Positions 1 to 9,011 of a stretch of DNA of 51,434 nt are shown piece after piece; positions within the stretch are counted from its first letter, which is position 1, and every line of letters begins with the position of its first letter. Both the position numbers and the translations under genes were made by a program. This DNA is from JAAYFT01 sp041655755. Lineage in GTDB: Bacteria > Bacillota > Clostridia > Tissierellales > Tissierellaceae. The stretch lies in assembly GCA_041655755.1 (NCBI GenBank), contig JBBAEY010000005.1, positions 1 through 51,434 of the forward strand, read 5' to 3'. The notes beneath the pieces are model-generated. The model made no database searches. It saw nothing but the letters and a program-made list of their open reading frames with translations, and had not been told where the DNA came from.

Positions 1-276
1 CTTCCATACATCTCCTATGCTATTTCTCAAGGACTTGCCGCTCTTGAGATAGTTCATTAGGCCAGTAATCTTGGGCTTTTCCTCCTCATATAAAAACAAA
101 TCTACCCAAGATTTGCCTATTAGCTCTCCCTCCTTGTATCCTGTGGCCCTTTCGCCATATGGATTCATAGAGAGAATTTTATAATTTAAATCCCAGGTAA
201 ATATAATAAGCGAAGAATTGCTAATTATATTGTCTACTAGGGAATTTCCCTTGACGCAACTTTTTTCCAATATCAT
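1..276 (-). CDS. PAS-domain protein, N-terminal part (cut by window edge)
   Basis: Reading leftward from an ATG at 276 gives 92 codons that stay open to the window edge. A purine-rich ribosome site (AAGGTGGGAAG) lies just upstream. The translation reads as a PAS fold: a SLIIFTWDLNYKILSMNPYG core followed by ATGYKEGELIGKSW, the usual PAS sensor pattern. PAS domains bind small ligands or cofactors and normally feed a histidine kinase, diguanylate cyclase or sigma-54 activator, but the output domain is outside the window, so the role cannot be named. There is no transmembrane segment before the PAS domain, so the sensor is probably cytoplasmic. Confidence 0.75.
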   Translation of the reverse strand, partial: MILEKSCVKGNSLVDNIISNSSLIIFTWDLNYKILSMNPYGERATGYKEGELIGKSWVDLFLYEEEKPKITGLMNYLKSGKSLRNSIGDVWK

Positions 277-360
277 AAATCCACTTCCCACCTTAATTAC
301 TTTATCTTTACTATTCTACCAAACTTGTCCTTCAATGTCACCTCTATTGTAACAGCTAAA

Positions 361-398
361 AATAAAAAGCAATCTATTCCATCAGATTGCTTTTTATT
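361..398. terminator. Bidirectional hairpin terminator
   Basis: The inverted repeat AATAAAAAGCAATCT / AGATTGCTTTTTATT carries A-rich and T-rich flanks, so it works on both strands. It overlaps the stop codon of the leftward SLH/PrcB gene and ends that gene. Confidence 0.7.
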
Positions 399-1231
399 TC
401 TTCCACAGTGAATATAAAGGGTGGTCCCTGTGTCAGCTCTTCTTTTTCTATCTCAATAGTCATGGTCTTGTAGGTAATTACCTGGGCCTGATCCGTGTCT
501 GCCCTAGGTAAATCGATGTTTAGGTAAATCCTGCACTGGCCCTTGTCCCTAAGTATTTTCTCTACATTCATAGAGTAGCCGGGAGTGGGAAATTGTCTAG
601 TAATCGTCACCAATACCCTGTCTTCCTCCTCCTTGACTATTATGTCCTCTTGACTGCTATAGCTTTGAACCATTCCCTTAAGAACAAAGTCCACATCTTT
701 CAGCTCCTCCCATACAGCTTTCAACCTTTGCAGAATTATCACGGCCTCAGCCTGGGTCAATTCCCTGTCGGGGTCAAATTTCTTTTCAGAAACTCCATAT
801 ATGATGCCTAAATTATATAGTACCTTTAATAATTCTATGCTTTCCTTATCCATAGTATTAATATCTAGGAAGGGAATATCTTTTTTATCGTATTTAAGTG
901 TGTCATCCTCCAGTATTTTCCCGCCAATGAATACAACTGCTTCCTTCCTGCTTAAATTCTTGGAAAGTCCAAAGTTTTCAATGGAAATATCCATATTGTA
1001 ATCCTTGGACAGAGAGGCCAGGGATAGGGAAAAATCCCCACTCTTGATTATGGACTCGGGATTGAATTTCCCAAAGCCATCCCTTGCAAGATAAGGGAAA
1101 TAATAGGCCAGGAAGTCTAGCTCTATGTAGTCCTTAGACCAGTGATTAGACAGTTTTTCACCTGCCGATGCAAAAGCCATCGTGCTAAAAATTATCAATA
1201 AAGCCAAGGCTAAGAATGTAATCCTCTTCAC
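374..1231 (-). CDS. Secreted SLH-domain protein with PrcB-like C-terminus
   Basis: I place the start at GTG 1231 (VKRITFLALAL...), because a GGGGGTTG ribosome site sits just upstream and overlaps the earlier ATG. The 285-residue product begins with a signal peptide (about 1-24, cleaved near AFASAG). S-layer homology motifs follow: a degenerate one around residues 30-70 and a clearer one around 125-165 (PFLDIN ... GIIYGVSEKKFDPDRELTQAEAVIIL). SLH motifs bind secondary cell-wall polymer. The last 90 residues (PTPGYSMNVEKI ... QVITYKTMTIEIE) resemble the C-terminal domain of PrcB-type protease-complex subunits. By inference it is a wall-anchored exported protein, and no protease gene is next to it. 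It has its own terminator. Confidence 0.7.
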   Translation of the reverse strand: MKRITFLALALLIIFSTMAFASAGEKLSNHWSKDYIELDFLAYYFPYLARDGFGKFNPESIIKSGDFSLSLASLSKDYNMDISIENFGLSKNLSRKEAVVFIGGKILEDDTLKYDKKDIPFLDINTMDKESIELLKVLYNLGIIYGVSEKKFDPDRELTQAEAVIILQRLKAVWEELKDVDFVLKGMVQSYSSQEDIIVKEEEDRVLVTITRQFPTPGYSMNVEKILRDKGQCRIYLNIDLPRADTDQAQVITYKTMTIEIEKEELTQGPPFIFTVEEIKSNLME

Positions 1232-1328
1232 AAAATCAACCCCCATTAATTTATTTTAAAGGTGTCTATTGGTCCTCATGCATATATTATATACCAGTTG
1301 TCTGAAAATTAGGTTACATTCTGATTAC

Positions 1329-1360
1329 AAAAAAACAGTAGGCTCTATCCCTACTGTTTT
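1329..1360 (-). terminator. Terminator of the liv operon
   Basis: An 11-bp stem (AAAACAGTAGG paired with CCTACTGTTTT) is followed by a run of T on the minus strand. It lies 8 bases beyond the livF stop codon. Confidence 0.8.
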
Positions 1361-1367
1361 AATATCT

Positions 1368-2078
1368 TTATTTAGCTTCTCCCAAATAAGCTTCTTTAAC
1401 CTTTTCGTCATTTAATAGCTCATCACCGGGACCCTCAAGGACTAGGGAACCAGTTTCCAAAACATAACCATAGTCTGCTATCTCCAAGGCCTTTTTTGCA
1501 TTTTGTTCAACTAGGAGAATGGTATTGCCCTGGCTGTGAATTTCCTTGATAATGTCAAATATATCCTTGACTAGCAGGGGTGCCAGGCCTAGGGAAGGTT
1601 CATCCAGCATCAAGACCTTTGGTCTCACCATGAGAGCCCTACCTACAGCAAGCATCTGTTGTTCCCCACCAGACAGGGTGCCGGCTTTTTGCCATAGCCT
1701 TTCCTTGAGTCTGGGAAATAGATTGTATACCATTTCCATATCCTTATTTATTTCTGCCTTGTTTTGCTTTGTATATGCTCCCAAAATCAAATTTTCCTCA
1801 ACAGTGAGGTTGGCAAATACCCTCCTGCCTTCCGGGGATAGGGCTATGCCCTTCTTGACAATATCCATGGTCTTGAGGTTGGTCAAGTCCTCTCCATCAT
1901 ACTCTACCTTGCCTTCCTCTTTCTTGACTAGGTTCATAATGGCCCTTAGGGTAGAAGACTTACCTGCTCCATTGGCCCCAATAAGTGTAACTATCTTATT
2001 CTCCTCTATGTTTATATCAATACCTCTCAGGGCCTTGATACCCCCATAGCTCACATGCAAATTAGATACAGTCAGCAT
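1368..2078 (-). CDS. livF: Branched-chain amino acid ABC transporter ATP-binding protein LivF
   Basis: This 236-residue ATPase has all ABC signatures: Walker A GANGAGKSS near residue 35, the Q-loop region, signature LSGGEQQ near 138, Walker B VLMLDEPSLGL near 158 and the switch H region. Length and the ending EAYLGEAK fit the LivF family rather than LivG. LivF pairs with LivG to power import of leucine/isoleucine/valine or related compounds through LivHM. The start ATG overlaps the livG stop by one base (TAATG), so translation is coupled. It is the last gene of a leftward livH-livM-livG-livF operon. Confidence 0.93.
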   Translation of the reverse strand: MLTVSNLHVSYGGIKALRGIDINIEENKIVTLIGANGAGKSSTLRAIMNLVKKEEGKVEYDGEDLTNLKTMDIVKKGIALSPEGRRVFANLTVEENLILGAYTKQNKAEINKDMEMVYNLFPRLKERLWQKAGTLSGGEQQMLAVGRALMVRPKVLMLDEPSLGLAPLLVKDIFDIIKEIHSQGNTILLVEQNAKKALEIADYGYVLETGSLVLEGPGDELLNDEKVKEAYLGEAK

Positions 2079-2845
2079 TACTCCACCCCCAAATACGCTT
2101 CAATAACTCTTTGATCTGATTGTATTTCCTGTGGATTTCCCTGGGCAATCATAATTCCGTGGTCTAATACAAATATCTTTTCACAGATCCCCATTACCAC
2201 TTCCATATGATGCTCTATTAAAAATATGGTAAGGCCAAATTCTTCCTTGATGTTGCCAATGAAGCCCATTAGGTCCTGGGTCTCCTGTGGATTCATACCA
2301 GCAGCCGGTTCGTCTAGGAGTAGGAGTTTGGGGTCTGTAGCCAGTGCTCTGGCAATCTCTAGCCGCCTTTGTTTACCATAGGGCAGGGAAAAAGCCCTTT
2401 CTTCCCTTTCCTCGTAAAGACCAACCTTTTCTAGCAAATACTTTGCCTTGTCATACATTTCCTTCTCTTCCTTATTGTAACCGGGAAGCCTGAATATAGA
2501 TGAAAGTAAATTTGATTCCAACCTCAGGTGACTGCCTATAAACACATTGTCTAGGACAGATAATTCCTTGAAGAGCCTGATGTTTTGGAAGGTACGGCAA
2601 ACCCCAAGTTTGGCAATCTTATCCGGCCTAAGACCTGAAATAACCTGCCCGCTTTCGCCGGGGTTAAACTCTACATTTCCCTCTGTGGGCTTGTAAACCC
2701 CAGTAACCACGTTGAATACAGTGGTTTTCCCTGCACCATTGGGCCCTATTAGGCCGACAATCTGCCCATCTTCTATATTGGCGGAGAACTTGTTTACAGC
2801 TACAACGCCGCCAAATTTCATGGTCATATCCTTAATTTTTAGCAT
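2078..2845 (-). CDS. livG: Branched-chain amino acid ABC transporter ATP-binding protein LivG
   Basis: This 255-residue ABC ATPase has Walker A GPNGAGKTT near residue 35, a LivG-type long insert after it (GVCRTFQNIRLFKELSVLDNV), signature SLPYGKQRRLEIARAL and Walker B LLLLDEPAAGMNPQE. The QNIRLF and AAGMNPQE stretches are typical of LivG. The product sits on the cytoplasmic face with LivF. The gene overlaps the end of livM by 14 bases, with a GAGGGG ribosome site inside livM, so expression is linked. Confidence 0.93.
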   Translation of the reverse strand: MLKIKDMTMKFGGVVAVNKFSANIEDGQIVGLIGPNGAGKTTVFNVVTGVYKPTEGNVEFNPGESGQVISGLRPDKIAKLGVCRTFQNIRLFKELSVLDNVFIGSHLRLESNLLSSIFRLPGYNKEEKEMYDKAKYLLEKVGLYEEREERAFSLPYGKQRRLEIARALATDPKLLLLDEPAAGMNPQETQDLMGFIGNIKEEFGLTIFLIEHHMEVVMGICEKIFVLDHGIMIAQGNPQEIQSDQRVIEAYLGVE

Positions 2846-3893
2846 ACTTACCCCTCACTTTCCCTAGGGTATTTTTAATAAATCCATCTCTCTTAAATAC
2901 AACTATAATCATCAGGGCCAATGAAAATACTACCATCCTAAGTCCAGGCATTCCCTTGGTTGTCATAAAGCCTAACTTCAAAGGTCCATCTAGGAACCTT
3001 AGGGCCTCCATGGCTACGGTAATGATTATAGCAGAAATTACAGTTCCATTTATATTGCCCATTCCACCTAAAACTACAATTAAGAGGATATTAAATGTAA
3101 GGGCGAATTTGAATAGGGCAGGGTCAATAGTGCCAAGGTGTACAGCCAAGAGGCCTCCACCGACTCCAGCCAAAAATGATCCTATGGTAAAACTCATTAC
3201 CTTGTGCTTGAAGAGATTGATACCCATGGATCTAGCAGCTATCTCATCCTCCCTAATAGCCTTGAAGGCCTTTCCATAGCTTCCCGACATCAATACCTTC
3301 ATAAAGACAACAGTCAGTATGGCAATCCCCCAAGACCAGAGCAAATTTGTCTTGATGGGTATCTTGAACAAGCCCGATATTGATTCTGTCGTCATCTGCG
3401 GTATCCCCTTCAAACCTAGGGAACCATTGGTAACGCTTTGCAGATTTATAATTACAATCCTAATAATCTCAGAAAAACCCAAAGTGGCAATAGCCAAATA
3501 GTCATCTGTCAGCTTGAGGACAGGTGCACCGATTAAAAAACCAAATATGGCTGCCATAATTCCCCCAGCCAAGAGGGCAAAAATAAAGGGCATATTCAAG
3601 TTAAGTAAAAATGGCACCATGGGCTTCATATAGAAGTTCATGGTCTTAGTCTCCAAGGGCATGGTAAGCAGGGCCACAGTATAAGCCCCTACAGCCATAA
3701 ATCCAGCATGTCCCAAAGAAAACAAGCCCGTGAAGCCATTTATTAAATTCATCCCAAGGGCCAAAACAACGTAGATGGCTGATAAATTTAATATCTTAAT
3801 CTTGTAATTGTCCATATAGATGTTCATAAAAATCAAGGCCACAAGTGCCAAGACAATAATAGCAATTTGCAAATACAAACCTTTCTTCTTCAT
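2832..3893 (-). CDS. livM: Branched-chain amino acid ABC transporter permease LivM
   Basis: The product is a 353-residue integral membrane protein with about ten hydrophobic segments. It contains the LivM hallmarks GLFSLGHAGFMAVGAYT, the EAA-like loop GKAFKAIREDEIAARSMGIN and the GGMGNINGTVISA stretch. It forms the channel with LivH. It starts three bases after the livH stop codon. A basic C-terminal tail follows the last membrane helix. Confidence 0.92.
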   Translation of the reverse strand: MKKKGLYLQIAIIVLALVALIFMNIYMDNYKIKILNLSAIYVVLALGMNLINGFTGLFSLGHAGFMAVGAYTVALLTMPLETKTMNFYMKPMVPFLLNLNMPFIFALLAGGIMAAIFGFLIGAPVLKLTDDYLAIATLGFSEIIRIVIINLQSVTNGSLGLKGIPQMTTESISGLFKIPIKTNLLWSWGIAILTVVFMKVLMSGSYGKAFKAIREDEIAARSMGINLFKHKVMSFTIGSFLAGVGGGLLAVHLGTIDPALFKFALTFNILLIVVLGGMGNINGTVISAIIITVAMEALRFLDGPLKLGFMTTKGMPGLRMVVFSLALMIIVVFKRDGFIKNTLGKVRGKYAKN

Positions 3894-3896
3894 AGG

Positions 3897-4796
3897 CTAC
3901 ACCTTCTCTGCTATTTTTTCTCCCATTAAACCTGTAGGTTTTACTAGGAGTATAATAATAAGTAGTATAAATGCAAAGGCATCTCTATAACCAGTTAGAC
4001 TAGGTAAAAAAGCTATGAGAAGTATCTCTCCAAGGCCCAAGATAAAACCTCCTAGGACAGCACCAGTTATATTTCCTATACCGCCAATGACGGCAGCTAT
4101 AAAGCATTTAAGACCTGGCATTACTCCCATATGAGGTATAATCTGAGGATATTTAACACCCCACATTATTCCACCCATGGCTGCCAGCAAGGAGCCTATG
4201 AAAAAGGTAATGGAAATAATACCATTGATATTGATGCCCATGAGACTAGCAGCCTCGTAGTCCTTGGATAATGCCCTCATTGCCATGCCAGTTTTTGTCT
4301 TTAAGATAAAGAAGTTTAAACCAAATAAAAGGATTATGGTTACAATTGGTATGATGAAATTCACCCTGGCTACGGAAACCCCGCCAATATTCAATATCTT
4401 GCCAAGAATAGCAGGAGTTGGGAAAGCCTTGGGCCTTCCTCCGAATACCAAGATACCCAGATTTTGCAATAAAAAAGATGCCCCTATGGCCGATATGAGT
4501 ATTGTAATCCTAGGAGACTCTCTCAAGGGCTTGTAGGCCAGCTTCTCCAACAAAAGTCCCAATAATCCAGTTAAAATTGGTGCCAATAGGAAGACTATAT
4601 ACCAGGGTATGGGTGTAAAGCCTATACCATAGAAGGTAATATATACCCCTAGCATGAAAATATCCCCATGGGCAAAGTTAATCAATCTTAAAATTCCATA
4701 AACCATGGTATAACCAATGGCAATCAGAGCATATAAACTCCCTAGTGATATACCATTTGTCATATGCTGCAGGAATTCCTGTATGCTCATATTCAT
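3897..4796 (-). CDS. livH: Branched-chain amino acid ABC transporter permease LivH
   Basis: This 299-residue permease has the family motifs NGISLGSLYALIAIGYTMVYGILRLINFAHGD at its N-terminus and IGGIGNITGAVLGG near the end. A GGGGGA ribosome site lies about 7 bases before the chosen ATG. It is the first gene of the operon. LivK-type binding proteins usually sit just upstream or within such operons, but here the next gene upstream is a divergent chemoreceptor, so the system must use a binding protein encoded elsewhere. Substrate is inferred from family only; related systems carry urea, amides or aromatic acids. Confidence 0.92.
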   Translation of the reverse strand: MNMSIQEFLQHMTNGISLGSLYALIAIGYTMVYGILRLINFAHGDIFMLGVYITFYGIGFTPIPWYIVFLLAPILTGLLGLLLEKLAYKPLRESPRITILISAIGASFLLQNLGILVFGGRPKAFPTPAILGKILNIGGVSVARVNFIIPIVTIILLFGLNFFILKTKTGMAMRALSKDYEAASLMGININGIISITFFIGSLLAAMGGIMWGVKYPQIIPHMGVMPGLKCFIAAVIGGIGNITGAVLGGFILGLGEILLIAFLPSLTGYRDAFAFILLIIILLVKPTGLMGEKIAEKV

Positions 4797-4987
4797 ATTT
4801 ATTCCCCCATTTACTAATGATCTTTGAAAATCCTCAAGCTGAAAATAATTATGTTATTAGTATACTACTTAAGCATATTAAAGTCAATTTAGAATAGGGT
4901 CCAAGATAGTCTAATTGATAGGTCCCATTTTTTGACATTCTAACAAATATTATGTAACTTTTGTTATGAATTGTGGCAAATATAGTG

Positions 4988-4993
4988 TATAAT
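4988..4993 (+). promoter_or_regulatory. Possible -10 element for the first chemoreceptor
   Basis: A perfect TATAAT lies 37 bases before the chosen ATG, but I see no convincing -35 box at 16-18 bases. The motif is inside the upstream extension of the reading frame, which supports using the later ATG at 5030. Confidence 0.4.
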
Positions 4994-5029
4994 GTAATTA
5001 ATTATACTCATAAACTGGGAGTGATTAAA

Positions 5030-7147
5030 ATGGACAGCAAAAAAGACCCTATAAATACAAGAAAGACAAAAAGTATCGCAACAGCCTTGCTCTTGACAGT
5101 GGCATTGATTATCATATCCCTGTCAGTGGTTACTGGATTTGCAACCTATCTAATAGCTAAGAATTCTCTGATAAGTACATCTGAGGAAACCATCTACAAC
5201 AAGGCAGTAGATTCCGCCGGCTTTGTAGACCTGAAGATTAGGCAATACGTCTCCAGTATCGAAGGTTTGAGCAACTTTGACATGCTGGGTGATCCAGAAA
5301 TTCATTGGGTAGAAAAATCTAGAATATTCAAGAAAGAAATGTCAAGGCTAGGACTTACAGCTATTGGAGTGGCAGACTCCCAGGGCAATCTAACCTTAGA
5401 AAACGGACAGACACTAAACGTAGGCTCCTATGAATATTTCAAGGCGGCCAACGGGGGAGAATCGTTTTTTTCAGAACCATTTTTTAACGATTTCTCAAAT
5501 ACCATGGATATTGCAATATCTACGCCCCTCAGGCACAACAATCAAATAGTAGGTGCAATTGTAGTGTTCAAGGATGCAGATGAATTTTATAGCCTAGCAG
5601 AGGATATTAAGGTAGGAAAAGAAGGATATGCCTACATACTCAACAATGATGCAGATATAGTCTCCCACCCTACAATAGCATTGGATGCAACAATTGATGC
5701 CGAGACTGGTGCAACTGTAAGTGCCGACTCCAGTGCGACAGTAGATGCCACATCGGGTGCAACGTCGTCAAACCTCATTAACTTTGGTAGCCTAATAGAA
5801 CGTGTCGAACCCAAATCTAGGAATGAAGTAGAGTCTATAGCACATGACATCATATCAAAATCTGCAGGAATAGGTAAATATAAGGAAAATGGCCAGGTAC
5901 ATCACATAGCCTATGCCCCCATTGAATCAAAGGGTTGGACCATTGTCGTACACGTTGCAGAAAAAGAGATTTTAAGTGAGTTAACCCCCCTGAGAAACTC
6001 TATTTTCCTCATAGCAGGTATAACACTGATAATAGGATTGATAATCTCCTATATTGTAAACAAGAGAATTACAAATAGGATTGTCGATATAAGCGACAAG
6101 ACAAAATACCTCTCAAATCTCGACCTTAGCTTCACCCTGGAAGAGAAATTACTGGATAGAAATGATGAACTAGGCATTATGGCTAATTCAATCCAAAATG
6201 TAATCAACAGCATAAAGGGCTTTGCCCACGACACCCAGATGAATTCCCAGTCTGTAGCGGCCTCCTCTGAAGAGTTGGCAGCCATTACTCAGGAATCCTC
6301 ATCAGCATCTACAACCATAGCTGAGGCAGCCAGCCAAATGGCGGAAACAGCCAGTGACCAGTTGCAGGATATACTAAATGTAGCTAAAGAAATGAAAAAT
6401 GTAGGCGAACAATTTTCCATGGCCCTAGAGGAAATCAAGGGAGTGGAAAACCTAAATAATAAGGCACTGACATCTGTAAATGATGGCACAAATGTGGTAA
6501 ATCAGGTAATAGGCCAAATGGACAACATAAAAACCAGCACCTTTAAGGTAAGAGATTCTCTAGAAAACATAGAAAACTCATCTGTTAAGATGGATGAAAT
6601 ATTGATAGTCATACAAAACATTGCAGAGCAAACCAATCTACTGGCTCTAAATGCAGCCATTGAGGCAGCTAGAGCAGGAGAGGCAGGTCGAGGATTTTCA
6701 GTAGTAGCAGATGAAATAAGAAAACTGGCAGACCAGACCAAGTCCTCTACCAATGAAATTAACGAGATAATAAAAGACAATCACCATATGATTTTAACGG
6801 CCAATCAAAATATGGAATATAGCGACAAGGAAGTAAACAGAGGAATTGAAAAGGCCAATGACACAAAGAATACCTTTGATGCCATAGCAGAAATCATCGA
6901 GGATATGAACCAGGGTATGAAAAAGAGTGGACAATCTATCCTAAGGGTAGGGGACAGCATTGAAACAGTCCAGCAATCCATTGGCCACGCAGAGTCCCTA
7001 TCCCATCAGGTGGCAGACCAGATACACAATGTATCTGCCTCCACAGAAGAGCAAATGGCCTCCATGGAGCAGATTACAGTATCTGCAGATTCTCTGGCAA
7101 GTCTAGCCGACGATTTGCAGGAAATATTCAAGCACATAAAATTTTAG
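5030..7147 (+). CDS. Methyl-accepting chemotaxis protein with dCache-type sensor and flavinylation-like motifs
   Basis: I chose ATG 5030 (MDSKKDPINT) because GGGAGTGA sits at the right distance. The 705-residue receptor has a first membrane helix (about 14-41), an extracellular dCache-like region (about 42-320), a second helix (about 323-345), HAMP (about 346-400) and a signalling domain whose tip reads EQTNLLALNAAIEAARAGEAGRGF near 530-565. It relays ligand or redox signals to CheA/CheW. The membrane-distal amino-acid motif RxWY is absent. A low-complexity insert after SHPT (residues 217-247) holds DAETGAT (223-229) and DATSGAT (239-245). Both match the Dxx(S/T)GAT motif that ApbE modifies with FMN. 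Whether the receptor is flavinylated is inference. Confidence 0.9.
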   Translation: MDSKKDPINTRKTKSIATALLLTVALIIISLSVVTGFATYLIAKNSLISTSEETIYNKAVDSAGFVDLKIRQYVSSIEGLSNFDMLGDPEIHWVEKSRIFKKEMSRLGLTAIGVADSQGNLTLENGQTLNVGSYEYFKAANGGESFFSEPFFNDFSNTMDIAISTPLRHNNQIVGAIVVFKDADEFYSLAEDIKVGKEGYAYILNNDADIVSHPTIALDATIDAETGATVSADSSATVDATSGATSSNLINFGSLIERVEPKSRNEVESIAHDIISKSAGIGKYKENGQVHHIAYAPIESKGWTIVVHVAEKEILSELTPLRNSIFLIAGITLIIGLIISYIVNKRITNRIVDISDKTKYLSNLDLSFTLEEKLLDRNDELGIMANSIQNVINSIKGFAHDTQMNSQSVAASSEELAAITQESSSASTTIAEAASQMAETASDQLQDILNVAKEMKNVGEQFSMALEEIKGVENLNNKALTSVNDGTNVVNQVIGQMDNIKTSTFKVRDSLENIENSSVKMDEILIVIQNIAEQTNLLALNAAIEAARAGEAGRGFSVVADEIRKLADQTKSSTNEINEIIKDNHHMILTANQNMEYSDKEVNRGIEKANDTKNTFDAIAEIIEDMNQGMKKSGQSILRVGDSIETVQQSIGHAESLSHQVADQIHNVSASTEEQMASMEQITVSADSLASLADDLQEIFKHIKF

Positions 7148-7153
7148 TAATGA

Positions 7154-7182
7154 AAAGGCAAGGTTCATTGAACCTTGCCTTT
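7154..7182. terminator. Bidirectional terminator between convergent genes
   Basis: A 14-bp perfect stem (AAAGGCAAGGTTCA with TGAACCTTGCCTTT) with a one-base loop lies between the chemoreceptor and the convergent nucleotidase. T-rich flanks occur on both strands. Confidence 0.85.
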
Positions 7183-7188
7183 CTTATC

Positions 7189-8895
7189 CTATGGGATTAA
7201 GATTACTTGCTCTGGGAATATTAGATGAGGATTCTTGAGATTGTTATACTCGGCTAACTTTTCCCATGTAGTGCCAAATTTCTCGGCAATCTTCCACAGT
7301 ACATCGTTTAGCTGTACAAGATATTCTTCCTCAGCTACTTCTTCCACTTCCTCCACCGGTAGATTAACTATCCTGTTTTCCAACTCAGCAGTTACTTCGC
7401 CCACTTTCTCGAAATGCTCTATCAATACATCTGATAAAAGCCCACCTTCAGCTACAAAAGCCTTGTTTTCAAACATGGTATAGCCGTCACCGCCGCTGGC
7501 CATAAAGTCGTTGGTAGCCAAGACATAGCTTGCATTTACATCTAGTGCTTTTCCTCCAACCAGTACTTCAAGCACCTTGGAGCCCTTTTCCTTATTAGGA
7601 TCAAATTTCATAGTCATACCAGAAATTTGTGGGAACCATCCAGCTTCCTCCGGATATAGTTCTACGCCATGCTCTAAGGCATCCATTAGCTCCTGCCCAC
7701 TTATTTCTATAGAGGCAATAGTATTGGTAAATGGGAAGGACTTAATTATATCATCAACCTTGACCTCTCCCTCTGGAATAGAAGCCCTGATGCCTCCTCC
7801 ATTGGCAAAGGCTATATCAGCACCTGTTGATTCTCTCATAACATCTGCAATTAAATTACCCAAGATAGTTTCATTGGCCCTGACACTCATGCCCTCTTCC
7901 CTTCCACCAAAGAGCTCTACCTTGGCCTTGCCAACCACTACATCTAATATAGGCTTGTTGGCCTCGTTTATTTCCTCAACCATGTCTACAATATCTTGGT
8001 CTGGCTCTAGGTCCGCCAAGTCCTCACTTGAAATCAAGCTAGCAGTTTTCTTAACTATTTTTCCTTCTGATAGCTCTAATTCTACAAGACCAATATTCTT
8101 TAAATAGGAGCCCGCTTGGACAAGTAGGGTGTCCCCAAAGGTCAAGTTCAACTCTTCGTGGCTGTGACCGTCAATAATTAAATCAATTCCGCTTACATTT
8201 TCTGCTACTTCCTTAGATGTAGTATCTACAGTACCTTCAATACCCAAGTGGACTAGGGCAATGACAAAATCTACACCTTCCCCCTCAAGTTCCTTAACTG
8301 CATCCTTAGCAGCCTCTACTGGGCTCCTGAAGGTAATGCCTGCTGTATTGTCTGGATGAGATTTGAACTTTGTCTCCTCTGTAGCTAGGCCAAATATCCC
8401 AATCTTGATACCCTCTAGCTCATAGATTGCATAGGAATCAAAATCAGTCTCCCCATCCACATCCTTGATTACATTGGCAGCTATAACAGGGAATTCAGCT
8501 AGTTCCTTTAACTTTAGCAACTGTTCATAGCCATAGTTAAAGTCGTGATTTCCTGGAACCAGTGCATCAAAGCCTACTGCATTCATCATCTTAATCATGG
8601 CTTCTCCATTAGTTAGGTTGACCATGGTGGTACCATGAACAGCATCTCCTGCATTTAGGAGTAGGAGGTTTGGGTTTTCCTCCCTTAATTCATCTAGCTT
8701 CGCCTTAAATACTCCGAATCCCATGGCACCTTCTCTGCTGTCTGGCTCTAATCTTCCATGGACATCGTTGACATGTAAGATAGTGATAGTCTTTAAATCT
8801 TCTGCAAATACCTCACTGGATGGGACTCCAATCACAATACCAATGACTAGCATCAGTGACAGGAAAATACTAAGAATTCTTTTGTTTCTGATCAT
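7189..8895 (-). CDS. Secreted 5'-nucleotidase / metallophosphatase with C-terminal LysM
   Basis: The 568-residue product has a signal peptide (about 1-31, SEVFAED). The metallophosphatase motifs follow in order: HVNDVHGR (D44, H46), a GNHDFNYG block and DGHSHEEL for the two-metal site. The 5'-nucleotidase C-terminal domain has NGGGIRASIPEG and the substrate-stacking region ASGGDGYTMF. The UshA/YfkN family removes phosphate from extracellular nucleotides or sugar nucleotides. The end (EYLVQLNDVLWKIAEKFGTTWEKL...) is a LysM domain, about residues 523-568, which binds peptidoglycan and would keep the enzyme on the wall. A long acidic linker (VEEVEEVAEEE) separates the two. AGGAGG precedes the ATG. 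Confidence 0.92.
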   Translation of the reverse strand: MIRNKRILSIFLSLMLVIGIVIGVPSSEVFAEDLKTITILHVNDVHGRLEPDSREGAMGFGVFKAKLDELREENPNLLLLNAGDAVHGTTMVNLTNGEAMIKMMNAVGFDALVPGNHDFNYGYEQLLKLKELAEFPVIAANVIKDVDGETDFDSYAIYELEGIKIGIFGLATEETKFKSHPDNTAGITFRSPVEAAKDAVKELEGEGVDFVIALVHLGIEGTVDTTSKEVAENVSGIDLIIDGHSHEELNLTFGDTLLVQAGSYLKNIGLVELELSEGKIVKKTASLISSEDLADLEPDQDIVDMVEEINEANKPILDVVVGKAKVELFGGREEGMSVRANETILGNLIADVMRESTGADIAFANGGGIRASIPEGEVKVDDIIKSFPFTNTIASIEISGQELMDALEHGVELYPEEAGWFPQISGMTMKFDPNKEKGSKVLEVLVGGKALDVNASYVLATNDFMASGGDGYTMFENKAFVAEGGLLSDVLIEHFEKVGEVTAELENRIVNLPVEEVEEVAEEEYLVQLNDVLWKIAEKFGTTWEKLAEYNNLKNPHLIFPEQVILIP

Positions 8896-9011
8896 TGCTT
8901 AATACCTCCTTGATATTTTAGTTAATGTATTTTTACCCAATACATTCCATATTTAACTTATTCTCCATAAATCTAAAAAATCCTTCTTTTTTTGTAAAAT
9001 AGTAGTAAAAA

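Noticed and set aside
1546..2049. 167-residue rightward open frame inside livF
   Set aside because: It is antisense to a gene with full ABC signatures and has no ribosome site.
7577..8107. 176-residue rightward open frame inside the nucleotidase
   Set aside because: It is antisense shadow coding; the minus-strand gene has intact catalytic motifs.
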